From positions 18,686 through 40,738 of the forward strand of contig NW_003546428.1 of the NCBI RefSeq assembly GCF_000090795.2: 22,053 nucleotides of DNA, read 5' to 3'. The notes below the pieces were generated by a model. The model did no database searches. It had not been told where the DNA came from and was given only the letters and a program-made list of their open reading frames with translations. Shown here in pieces: positions 7,977 through 17,251 of this stretch (position 1 is the stretch's first letter; each line of letters begins with the position of its first letter). The position numbers were made by a program, and so were the translations under genes. This DNA is from Amphimedon queenslandica (taxonomy: Eukaryota > Porifera > Demospongiae > Haplosclerida > Niphatidae).

Positions 7977-9560
7977 TACTACAATTTTAGTGATGGCGGC
8001 ACAGCTACTAAGGATCATACTGTAGGTGCTGCACATCCAAATACCCTTTAAATTGTTGGGTATTATGATGAATTTGAAATATGCAACCCATTAGGCTCTT
8101 GTGGTAAGAAACACAAACTTGGCTTAGTTTTCTTCACCATTGCTAACTTTCACTCAAAGTATCCTTCTAATTATAAAGGCATTTTCTTAACACTTGTAGC
8201 TAATTATACTCAAATAGAGGAACATGTCATAGATCTCATATAACAAAAATTCTTGACCACTTTAAGGTTCTGGCTTCAGATAGTATTGCCATTAATAGCC
8301 CAGCAGGTTAAGTGCAAGTACATAAAGCATTGATATAATATCTTGTTTATAATAATTATAGCAAGTCAAGGCGTTGGAAGCTTTAAAGTATCAATGTCTT
8401 TTTCAAAGCATTTTTGTTGGCATGCATTTTTCAAGAAAATTTTACATTGCATATGCCACATAAGCATCAAAAGCAATGTCATAATTTAAGGAAAGATCCA
8501 TCACTTTCTGTTCAATATGGAATCAACAGCAATAGCTTTTTAAATACTGTTCAGGGTTTCTATATTGTTACTGGTTTACAACATGATTTTATGCATGACC
8601 CTTTAGAAGGTGTAGCAATTGTTATTAAACTATTGCTGTAAATACTTTACTGTTAATCAAGTCAATGATCAAATAAACAGTTTCAATTATGGCTATGCGG
8701 AGACAAGTACAAAGCCAGCTGAAGTCTCATGCTGCTGTGTCACTGAAGAAATGGAAATTTGATTATCACCATCAGAAACAAACAATGGCAAGAATTATTT
8801 CTGAATTGATATGTGATTACATACTAAAAAGTTATCATAGTTATCAATGTTTTCTAATATTAATAAAAACCTTGGGAATCTGTTTGCTCCAGCCATTACA
8901 AATTGTTTGATTCCATACTGACATATTGTTATTGAAAAACATTACCAATAATTGTGATATTTACAATAACAAAAGCTTTATTCTAATACTTCACTATTTG
9001 GTTCGCTGTCCTTGCCAGATTTTAAGACATGGACCTTTTATTCCTTCATGGAATATGCGCCACAAAGGAAACTTAAAGTTTTTTCAAGCAAAATTCTAAA
9101 GATTGCAACTTCAAAGACATAACACTTACATTAGCAAAGCGACACCAGCTATGGCTTTCATATTATCTTCAAGCACAATCCGTCATAAGAAATTAAAATA
9201 TTTGAGGTGCAATTCCTTCTTGAAATCAACTTTGTAACGATGATGTAACTATTCCAATTTTATAAGAAATAAAACAAACATTCAAGATCATTTACTGATC
9301 ACCCGTTTGCTTTGGTTAAAAAGAAATGGCTTAATATACATGCCTATTAATGCTTTTTTGATCACTTCTGTTGCTGATACCTAGCCCACATTCAGCAAGG
9401 TGCAAGAGACAATTGCTGGTGATGAATGTAAGTTTTATCTGCTTGCTTTGACATACAAAATGATACATTGTCCTGAACTCACCTTATTATACAGCATATT
9501 TCCAACATGTTATATTGAAATATTTGATCCTACAGCACTAAACACCCTGTTTTACTACAT
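7977..9560 (+). pseudogene. TNP2-like (CMC/EnSpm-type) transposase, decayed
   Basis: Blocks in order across several frames: IVGYYDEFEICNPLG then KKHKLGLVFFTIANFHSKY (8052-8165); a putative 55-nt GT-AG intron (8307-8361); SVQYGINSNSFLNTVQGF and GLQHDFMHDPLEGVAI (8508-8630); KYFTVNQVNDQI..FNYGYAE (about 8640-8700); HGPFIPSWNMRHKGNLKFF (about 9025-9082); SKATPAMAFIL. The YYDE..CNPLG, HD.MHD.LEGV and MR.EGK.. motifs are recognisable in metazoan transposase-like proteins related to TNP2; here the usual Glu of MR.EGK appears as Lys. Stops (8049-8051, 8241-8243, 8639-8641 and more) and multiple frameshifts make it inactive. The superfamily name is from memory and tentative; the identity as a transposon gene is firmer. 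Confidence 0.7.
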
Positions 9561-10414
9561 TCTGTCACATCAATAAACTCATTTGTCTTCCTTTTTATGT
9601 ACGTGAAAAACATAACATTACTCAAACATATTTTACAATAACATTGTCTGAATCATTTGCCACTCTCTCCTTCTGACTCACAAACTTTTAAAGTTAAGTT
9701 AATTATTTTTGGATGCGACATATGGTTGAAACACCAACTATAAAAGGCGACAAATAACTACAACTTCTTAGTTAAAACAAAAAATTACTTTAACCATTTA
9801 ACAATAAATTAACATTGCAAACAATTTTTTACACTTAATACTTCTAAGTTTGATTGACGTGCAAAACAAGTATGTTCTATAATGAAGCATGGATCGGAAA
9901 TAAGTGTAGCATGTTACTTCTAAGTATGAAAATTTAATTTAACCCGAGGACAATAATCTGACATGAACTGTAGTTATTCAACCACTTTGACCTTAAGTTA
10001 TTTAACAACAATGTAGTTAAAATTGCCATTAAATTTTAACGTGTAGGACCAAAGATTAGCTTTACAAGAGTTTACGCTAACTAAAGGAGGACCTAAGAGA
10101 ATTTCAATCTCCCTTCTGTTAAATGCTGAAAACTCTTTATCAGCTATAGCCACAAGAAAGGCATAACATTCCGATTTGGAAAAATCTATTAGGATTCTAC
10201 AGAGTCATTTTTGAGAGGAAGAAGCCTTTAACCCTTTCACACCAAATATAACTTGGGCATAAAAATTATTTTGAAGTGTCTACGGTGCTGGTACCAGCAT
10301 CATATCTTGAGTGCTAATAGATCACGTGATGCCCTATTTTTTAACCCTGCTAGCCCTATTGCCCATTATCACATGTGCTATGTCTGAAAACTCCTTTTTT
10401 CACGTTGGGTCAGC
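9561..10414. other. No firm gene; weak minus-strand open stretch at 9998-10204
   Basis: AT-rich with no clear repeat. On the minus strand 9998-10204 there is a 68-residue stop-to-stop frame with balanced composition (e.g. CYAFLVAIADKEFSAFNRRE) but no ATG. It could be a lost exon or chance. A TTAACCCTTTCAC motif at about 10229 recalls piggyBac ends, but no partner end was found. Confidence 0.3.
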
Positions 10415-10942
10415 TTTTTTCCACTTTTGATGACCCCAATTAGCGCATGTGAGAAGTCTGATTATGTGATATTTTGGATTAGAGACAGTCATGCCATTGA
10501 AGCTACTAGAAGGAGACTTCAATCCAGATATTTGAATGAAAGATTAAAATACTACGACATTACTTATTGTTGCATTCATGGCGTTAGAAGTTGAGTGATG
10601 GAAGAAAAAAAAATTGCCCAGTAAAAGTAAATTGTGTAGCAACAATGGATGGTATTTATCTTGAAGTATGACATGCCTGCCAGGAACACAATCAATACAA
10701 ATGAGGTTTGTTTGTTGTTAATGTATGTAATCTTTCATTATTTGTACGTATAGCTTCTGTAAAAGATTTTGCCCCACGAAAGAATGCTTCAGAGCACTGA
10801 AAAGCTTGAAGTCGGCAAGTTACTTGCTCTCCAGGCTAATAAGAAAATAATGTAAGACAAGATGACACGTACCACTAGACAACAGGATCACTCAAATATA
10901 TGTGGCAAGATATAGGAGCTTAAGAAGTGTATTAATGCCTGA
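10415..10942 (+). pseudogene. ZSWIM3-like / MULE-associated N-terminal zinc-binding domain remnant
   Basis: FSTFDD is followed, after a frameshift, by SDYVIFWIRDSHAIEATRRR, then LKYYDITYCCIHGVRS and a stop. Further blocks are LEVGKLLALQANKKI (about 10799-10850) and a KMTRTTRQQ stretch. The order 'ACE....F..R.S..IE....R...LKY..I.Y.C.HGG', then 'E.L.V..LL.L.ANKK', is the N-terminal FAR1/FLYWCH-like region of ZSWIM1/ZSWIM3-type proteins, which derive from Mutator-like transposons. Several stops and frameshifts are present, and the expected downstream transposase and SWIM domains are missing: the next feature is an unrelated MITE at about 11138. No function is expected. Confidence 0.55.
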
Positions 10943-11137
10943 TGTTACTAGTAACGGAAGTTACGTAGTTACATGAATGTGCATGGTACAGCTTCCAAAC
11001 AATAAGACCATTCATACTTAAAAGATGAACTGTATCTGGTGACTATTTGCTATTAATCTGACTATGTAACTTATAATAGCATTGCGACTGCTTTTTTTAG
11101 AGCTGAAGGGTTTAGGATCAACGGACAAGTGCCTCCA

Positions 11138-11380
11138 TGGTTACCACTGGCGGATCCAGAAAAATTAAAAGGGGGGTTCCATTTCACTTAAGTAGGTGTG
11201 GCTCATTAATTTTAATTAAAATTTGGGTGTGGCTCATCAATTTTAATTAATAAAATGGAGGAAAAGTGCTGCAAACTGACTGCAAAGAATCCAAAGATAC
11301 TGCAAAAAGACAACTTCTTCTGCCAAAGAGGGGGTTCCATGGAACACATAGAACCCTCCTTAGATCCGCCACTGGTTACA
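11138..11380. mobile_element. hAT-like MITE with CASTGGCGGATC ends
   Basis: The left end is CACTGGCGGATCCAG (from 11145); the right end is TTAGATCCGCCACTG (to 11374), its near reverse complement. Secondary terminal blocks also pair: GGGGGGTTCCAT on the left with ATAGAACCCTCC on the right. TGGTTAC lies on both sides of the element (11138-11144 and 11373-11379), which could be a target duplication of 7-8 bp, the size used by hAT elements, although the boundary is ambiguous by 1-3 bases. CAGTGGCGGATC ends are widespread in invertebrate hAT-type MITEs (recollection). ORFs crossing it on both strands are not genes. Confidence 0.65.
11193..11255 (+). repeat. Two tandem ~31-bp units within the hAT-like MITE
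   Basis: GGTGTGGCTCATTAATTTTA and GGTGTGGCTCATCAATTTTA start about 31 bp apart, each followed by ATTAA-type A/T sequence. They look like a duplicated internal segment of the element. Confidence 0.6.
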
Positions 11381-11412
11381 GGCCTGATTGGAGTTATAGC
11401 GATGACAATTTT

Positions 11413-11875
11413 AGTGGTAACATAAGTAACAATACCAATGGTAATAGCAGAAACAGGCAGTGGTAACAATGGTAACAGAGGTAACAATGGTAACAGAGGT
11501 AACAATGGTAACGGAGGTAACAGTGGTAACATAGGCAACACAGTAACAGAGGTACCAATAGTAAGAGAGGTAACTGTGGTATCAGAGGTACATATACAGA
11601 GGTACATATACAACAATGGTAAAAGAGCTCATTGTGGTATAGAGGTAACAGAGTATAAGTGGTAGCAGTGGTGACAATATATGGTAGCAGCAGTAGTTAC
11701 AGAGGTAACAGTAATAACAGATGTACAGCTGTAACAGCGGTGCAGTGGTTACAGTCATAACAGATGTAATAGTAGTAATGGAGGTAACAATGGTGATGGA
11801 GGTAACTGTGGTAACAGAGGTAACAGAAGTAACAGTGGTAACAGAGGTAATGGTGGTAATAGCGGTAATAGAGTT
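11413..11875 (+). repeat. 9-bp minisatellite, consensus GGTAACARW
   Basis: The core at 11461-11528 is almost perfect: GGTAACAAT and GGTAACAGA alternate. Flanks decay into GGTAACAGT, GGTAGCAGT, GGTGATGGA and similar. The second half (about 11770-11870) is another well-preserved block. The period of nine and the near absence of stops in two frames create apparent ORFs (Gly/Asn-rich on plus, Leu/Pro-rich on minus) that I regard as by-products. The array starts about 40 bp past the hAT-like MITE. Confidence 0.85.
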
Positions 11876-13159
11876 ATCAAAGGTTTCTGTTGTCTATTGA
11901 TGATATGCTGCAGATTTAACAACCATACATTTAAAATGTTATTGACCGTTATTAATGCCAGATCTATCGATTTCATATCTTTGATGTCTCTGATTGATTC
12001 TCTCAACTTTCTGGAAAGAGAAAAGGAACTATCTCACTATNNNNNNNNNNTTTTGACACTAATTTCTCGAAGTTAGCTGAAATACTTGAGGTAATACCAG
12101 TGACAATAGGTACCATTGAGTGATCATTTAGTAGCATTAAGCTAATTGAAACATGACTAAGTGGCAGAATGGGCAAAGAAACTTTGGAGCATAAATGAGG
12201 ATATACATTGAAAAACCACAGCAATAGTGAAAGCAAACACTTCAACACATCATTGATAAATATAGAAAAATTAAAAGACGAAAAATTATATTATAAATTA
12301 GACTATAACACTAGTATCGTATTTTTATACAAAGTTTAAAGACAAAAAATGCTCAGATTGAGTGAGCAAGCAATTGCATAGTATTACTCTGTGGTGAATA
12401 TTCTACATGGAAGTTTACATGTACTTTCCCCCCAAACCAAATTTTCTACGTTAGGGATGTTCTGCAGAAATTGGCCACTATAGTTATGTAAGCTAGCAAT
12501 CATTGACTGATATGCAATTCCTATTGGCCAAAGCATTGTACACAATTATGATTTATGTGGTCCAGCCGGATCACGACATGATGTTTTTACTCACCATCCA
12601 AGTGGTAAGGAGGTTTAACAATGAAAACAATATGTTGCTCTTATTCTTGCTCTCATACTTCTTAAAACATTCAGGTATCACCTAAAATGTTGCAATTACT
12701 CTGTTAATTTTCTGTGGCTCCATTAATAGTCATCAGAAATGGGAAAAGACTTTTCTATGGAAGGGGCTCAGCCCTTCTGATAATATTCTCACATGACTCA
12801 TCTTTTGTTCCAATAGGGTTTGTCTCACGGGCATTAAGAGATCACAAGGCCACTGGCTTCTATCTAGTCATTCTCATTGCAAATGAGATATGGTATGCTT
12901 CCACATTCTTGAAGGAACAATTTCTTCAAAAGAGAAATGGAGTAAACTATATTATTGTTTATATGTTGTGTCATTATTTTGCTAGGTACATCATTAAATC
13001 AATGAAAAAGTGGAGGAATCTGACTTTAAACATAAACACTTGGGAGCTGCCATTTTACATTGAAGTGTATTGTATTGTTAATTTTTCTTGATTTTTAAGG
13101 ACACATTTTTTCAGCAATAATGAAATAATTTTAGCTGAACTCTGTACATAGAATAGAAA
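11876..13159. other. No assignable gene; several weak coding-like stretches and an assembly gap
   Basis: The minus strand holds two exon-like pieces. One (about 12597-12683) is bounded by ATTTTAG and GTGAGT and encodes VIPECFKKYESKNKSN with a hydrophobic follow-on. The other, after CTCTTTCCAG (about 12013), encodes KLRESIRDIKDMKSIDLA before running into the minisatellite. On the plus strand a 125-codon open frame (12714-13091, GTG-initiated, no ATG at its start) is long for this base composition but matches nothing I know. None is firm, and the 10-N gap prevents joining. Confidence 0.3.
12041..12050. other. Assembly gap (10 N)
   Basis: Ten consecutive N. A run of exactly ten is a typical scaffolding placeholder, so the true distance is unknown and features on either side may not be as close as they look. 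Confidence 0.95.
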
Positions 13160-13567
13160 TTGATAGCAACTATTTCATACATAAAAAATATGAATACACT
13201 TAGTAAAAATGTAAGGAATATGCGATCAAAAGTCTACCTTTTTGCGGCACTTCTACCACTTCAAAACTGTAGCTTTGTTAGTACAATGTCTTTATCTGTG
13301 ATTATTCAGAGTGCAAGTGCAAATGTATACAGACCAACAGCTACAGATAATGTTATCTTCTGCTTAGCCATCTCTAACAAGCTGCTATGGAAATGGTACT
13401 CAGCCAAGAAAGCTACTGCAGCTTCAGCAGCCACTACTATTGTTAGCCAACTGAATCGGGAAATAAATGTATTTAGTTGTCTGAATGATTGGAGACAGCA
13501 CTCTACAGTAAAGGAGCAAGACTATGCATGTCAGTTATGGATAAGGGGAAGCAAAAGAAGGTATTAA
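13160..13567 (+). CDS. Unassigned open reading frame
   Basis: A 135-codon open frame; the first ATG is about 10-12 codons in, followed by NTLSKNVRNMRSK. Composition is balanced, with stretches such as LLWKWYSAKKATAASAATTI and LNDWRQHSTVKEQDYACQLW that look more coding than the local average. I recognise no domain. It lies about 170 bp upstream of the same-strand pseudogene at 13740-15460 and could be an upstream exon of it, but no connecting splice sites were established. It could also be a chance frame. Confidence 0.3.
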   Translation: MIATISYIKNMNTLSKNVRNMRSKVYLFAALLPLQNCSFVSTMSLSVIIQSASANVYRPTATDNVIFCLAISNKLLWKWYSAKKATAASAATTIVSQLNREINVFSCLNDWRQHSTVKEQDYACQLWIRGSKRRY

Positions 13568-13739
13568 GCAAGTCATCTATCATTGATGAATTAATCCTGA
13601 TAAATCTTTGCAAGTCTTGAGGTAAGTTTTTCCTAAAACTAAAGAACTCTGAACATGTAAATGATCAACATAATATATATAATAATAGTAATGTTAGTTG
13701 ATCACGTAGTAACTTCAGAATTTTCACTTACATCTACAT

Positions 13740-15460
13740 TTAGAAATACATTACAGGAGGAGAAAGAACTAGAAAAGCTTAAGAGTAGTCACCCCTCAGC
13801 TAACTCCAGGAAGCAGCTTCATGAAGCTGGGAAGAGGCAACAGTGGCATAAGCTAGCTGCCATTAAGGAATCAGCCAAAGAGGCTCTGAAGTTTGCTGAG
13901 ACCTACAAGCTTGACCTGAAATTAGTATCATTTTCAAGATCTCAAAATGATACACTAACATTTAAATATTCTCAGTTCCATCATGTACATCTTCATTATT
14001 ATCTTTATCTCCGTCAATATAATCGACTCCTTCAACACCCATCTCTTCAATATCAGAATCATCCAGTCAAGAATGTAACACTTCACCTCATGCACTTGTC
14101 ATCTTTGATGTTTTGTATCTTCTCGATTCCTATGGTGTCTCTGTCAAGTTCTACCATGAACTGTCCATGCCTGATAAATCTCTTCCCCGATCATACAAAG
14201 TTAAAAACCTTAGAAAATCCATCTCTTCATCTGTCAACATTCAACAACTAGAGCAAGGATGGTACATACCTTTAAAAAATCTTTTCAGTTGACATCCTGT
14301 TTATCAAAATCAGAAATACACTTAGAGTCACCAATAGAAATCAAAAAATAAGGTGATCGAGCTCAATTTTACCAATCATCTTCATATATTTTGCTGTCAT
14401 TTTTCTTGCCATTACTGGACCCAAGTTCTGCAACTGGTATGTTGTACTTCTTTTCATTAATATCGAGTTTCATTTTCATGATGTAGGTACACATACACCA
14501 GCAGTCATAAAAGGTGCAGAGGTATGATGCACTAATGAGCGGTTTCTCACCTGTTATAAGTGAAATAAATGATTTTGCCAAAGGACCCCAAATCATTGTT
14601 GAAGATAATACCTATGAATTGCAATTTATTCTTGGGGGTGACTATAAGTTTCTGTTACTGCTTCTCGGCTTCAATGCTGAAAATGCCAATTATTTGTATA
14701 GTTATTGTACGATTAAAAAGGACAAGAGGTACATGTACATGTAAGGACATAAACAATCATTTACTTGCCATTGCAGGTTTCATACACTACTGTTCCATTC
14801 AAGGAATATCAGATTAGACAAGCACAAATAGTTTCTTCAATTACTGCTAGTGCTGAGACTCAGTCACTAGGTGTCCTGCACCCACCTTTGCTAAGAATAG
14901 AAATAGATCAGGTACAAGCATGTACATAAATTCAATATGATAATTAAAATTGTAATGTCATACAGGTAGGTTGTTATTGATGAGTTGCACTTAATGTTAT
15001 AGATATCAGATGTTTTGATCAGGAATCTCTTAGGAATTACACAAGTGTATGACATAAAGAAGAGAGCAGGAGCAAGACACTTTGATTATTTGGTAGGCTC
15101 TATTAAGTCATGAGGAGTGACTTTTTATGTAAAATTAAAATTTTTGAGAACATTATAGTATTGTCACATTATAGGTACGGCCATAAAACCAAAAAAGATG
15201 AATTACAGTGCACGGTGCTGACAGGAAAACACTTTTAAGGCAACAACCATGAAAACTTACCTAGAGATCTCTAGATGATCTAGGTCAACAGCTAATGAAG
15301 CACTGGACGGTATGACCCAATTATAGTTACTTTGTATCATTATTTTTAGGACTTCAATGACATTTATCATTTAATTACGACTCCAAATACAACTGATCAA
15401 GACATAAATACTAAAAAAGAAAAATTAAATTTAACCCTATGCCTTATTGACTAATTAATT
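13740..15460 (+). pseudogene. Multi-exon transposon-like gene of an unnamed family, inactivated
   Basis: Ordered protein blocks: a charged coiled-coil start with EKLKSSHPSANSRKQLHEAG and QQWHKLAAIKESAKEALKFA (13757-13915); a Ser-rich linker; LYLLDSYGVSVKFYHELSM and SLPRSYKVKNLRKS (14114-14220); YDALMSGFSPVISEINDFAK and LGGDYKFLLLLLGF (14520-14675); VLHPPLLRIEIDQ (14873-14909); VVIDELHLML-stop-ISDVLIRNLL (14970-15035); LVGSIKS; DFNDIYHLITTPNTTDQD (about 15352-15405). Mini-introns fit at 14729-14776 (48 nt) and 14910-14969 (60 nt). Frameshifts near 13975 and 14524 and in-frame stops (e.g. in ML*ISD) inactivate it. The blocks resemble uncharacterised repeated proteins of sponges and corals (memory only). 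LGGD and VIDE could be acidic catalytic positions of a DDE-type transposase; this is inference. Confidence 0.55.
14910..14969 (+). other. Predicted 60-nt GT-AG intron in the unnamed-family pseudogene
   Basis: Donor GTACAA follows GATCAG (Asp-Gln) and the acceptor is CAGGTAG before GTTGTTATTGATGAG (VVIDE). Removal joins the two conserved-looking blocks in phase. Confidence 0.5.
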
Positions 15461-15518
15461 ATACATACAGGCTTTACACAGTGGATACAAGATTTCATTA
15501 AGTTTCCCTTTCATGGGT

Positions 15519-15647
15519 TTAAAAAAGCTTACTATCTTGGACACTCAGTGTCAAAAACTCTTCAGTCTCTTCCACCATTTCCTTCTCTGCTGGTGGCTCC
15601 TTATAATAACCAACTGTTTTTGCAAGCACAGTGCATTTATGAGCCAT
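15519..15647 (-). CDS. Small unidentified ORF (42 residues)
   Basis: Reading leftward from an ATG at 15647 with a purine at -3 and G at +4 (AAGATGG): MAHKCTVLAKTVGYYKEPPA, then a Glu-rich stretch and VQDSKLF before TAA. The acidic tail and start context look protein-like. No domain recognised and no neighbouring exon found. It may be a fragment of a transposon protein or a chance frame. Confidence 0.3.
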   Translation of the reverse strand: MAHKCTVLAKTVGYYKEPPAEKEMVEETEEFLTLSVQDSKLF

Positions 15648-16443
15648 CTTTGTTAGCGTGACAACATCAATTATTATCAATGAATATCATTATGTAACTA
15701 TGAACATACAAGTCTGCAATTTTTGATTATCACTCAATGATGGTCAATTGATCATAAACAGCAGCTCTGATGCCAAATTTCATAGAAACAGAGGCTAAAA
15801 GGCTGCCCTAGGACTCCACCCATACGACATTAGCACTCCAAAATGAGTTTTTAGATGATCACAAAGTCTTCTGAAAGCCCTAATTTTCTGTGGTGAGTGA
15901 AGTCAGTGACTACTAATAAAGGGGCATCCATATGCTACTCAATAGTTTGTTACTGGTAAGTCTTACTGACAAAGTAACTCTTGCAAGGTGGTGAAATGAA
16001 TTATAGAAGTATTTTTATACTGTTATGCTTGTTAATTCATTTTCAGCACAAAAGAAACCGTCGTAAACCGGAAGCATCTTTTTTGCAATGGAAATGGGTG
16101 TCACTGTAAAATGGCTGCTAATCAAAGACTAGGAAGTACAGCGTTTTTTCTTCTAGTGTTTCATCATTGTAAATTTTTTAAGTGTATGGAAAATGGTCAA
16201 CCAGCTAATTGTAGGCTTAACTGATCATCTTTTTTAAAATTTATGCTTTTGGTTTGTGAATCATGAATTTCAATTATTTAAGATAACGCCATTAAAAATC
16301 TATACATGGATTTTTCCAAGTATTGTTCTAACTGGACAACTGAATAATAGTAGATATTACACTTTACTATACTTGTAAACTGAAATGAAACATTTTAAAC
16401 TCAAAAGCCAGGTTTGTGCTGTAATAAAGTATGTTCATGCATA
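15648..16443. other. No supported gene
   Basis: AT-rich. Short open stretches occur on both strands (for example minus strand about 15800-15880, RAFRRLCDHLKTHFGVLMSY), but none has a start, splice sites or a recognisable domain. Confidence 0.35.
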
Positions 16444-16979
16444 TTAAGAGATTAATTGCTTAGTAATATAATAGTCTGTGTCTGTAATAATTTCAATTTC
16501 CAGGTCTTCATTGGTGTTCGTGTCACTATCTGATGAATTAGTCATGCTGTCAGCATTGCAGTCCTTATTTGTTGGGGTAATTGTACAAGTATTTGCACAA
16601 TCTGTACAGTAACAGCTAGGGCCACAATATCAACCCTCATTCTGGCAAACACATCTGGCAATTCTGCACCCTTTCTGACACTTGCATCCATGCATTACTA
16701 CATCAATGCTATGAATAATCACATCCTGTCTGTCAGTCTTCCCAATCGATGAGAATTTCCAAATTGCAAACAATATGTTTCGTTAATGAGAACATGCACA
16801 TGTTACAAATATCATCAACAGGAGATGCACGACATCAGCTGGCAAGCATTTATTATGAGCACAACATTGATGGCAGCATCATTTTCCTTTATTCAGGATC
16901 CACCCACTCTCCTGGCAATGGTAATGATGCATGCACATCATCTCTTGTAACATTTCTCCATAAAATATGTAATATATAA
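16444..16979 (-). pseudogene. CXC-type cysteine-rich C-terminus of a transposon-like protein
   Basis: On the minus strand LWRNVTRDDVHASLPLPGEW (from about 16968) is followed after frameshifts by CLPADVV, then GKTDRQDVIIHSIDVVMHG, CKCQKGCRIARCVCQNEG, a TGA (16630-16632), YCGPSCYCTDCANTC, an Asn/Asp/Thr-rich tail, and TAA at 16444-16446. Spacing C-x-C-x3-C-x4-C-x-C..C-x3-C-x-C-x2-C is the tesmin/TSO1-like CXC pattern, a zinc-binding DNA-contacting fold seen at the C-terminus of many invertebrate transposon-derived proteins. The TGA sits where Trp (TGG) or Arg (CGA) is likely. The upstream part is missing: the frame runs straight into the hairpin MITE at 16978. Confidence 0.65.
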
Positions 16980-17153
16980 AGTATGGTAGACAGGTCTGTA
17001 TCCGTTTTAGCAGACCCAAGGCTGAGGTTGATTGTGTTACTGGTTGAATAGTAGCCAGAGGCAAAGCGGAAGGCTGCTATCCAACCGCAACACCTGAAAC
17101 CGAGGCCGGCCAAGGGTCTGCTAAAATGGATACGGACCTCTCTACCATACTAT
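16978..17153. mobile_element. TA-flanked full-length hairpin MITE
   Basis: Terminal repeats of 38 bp at 16980-17017 (AGTATGGTAGACAGGTCTGT..CAGACCC) and 17114-17151 are reverse complements with about 34 matches. Pairing continues inward (GGTTGAATAGTAGCC with GGCTGCTATCCAACC; GTGTT with AACAC) to a small AGAGGCAAAGCGGAA loop, so the whole ~172 bp can fold back. TA lies at both ends (GTA-TGG and CCA-TAC). The interior is markedly richer in G and C than its surroundings. Minus-strand ORFs across it are not genes. It abuts the CXC pseudogene and lies 100 bp before the DUF6589-like start. Confidence 0.75.
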
Positions 17154-17251
17154 GTAAAGTATATCGTATGTATGTGACGCCATTTTTAGGAATTAACTTG
17201 TTAATAACCATATGGAGCATGTGCATACCCGTATGAAGCACATTTCATGCA

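Noticed and set aside
10229-10241. TTAACCCTTTCAC resembling a piggyBac end
   Set aside because: No opposite GAAAGGGTTAA end at a suitable distance and no transposase fragment of that family.
11413-11875. Regular repeats considered as a CRISPR array
   Set aside because: Units are 9 bp with no spacers, in eukaryotic DNA; it is a minisatellite.
11212-12006. Leu/Pro-rich minus-strand and Gly/Asn-rich plus-strand ORFs
   Set aside because: By-products of the GGTAACARW array and the hAT-like MITE.
12714-13091. 125-codon open frame as a real gene
   Set aside because: Long for the base composition but starts at GTG, lacks a recognisable domain, and other frames of the same stretch look equally protein-like; left as unresolved in the region entry.
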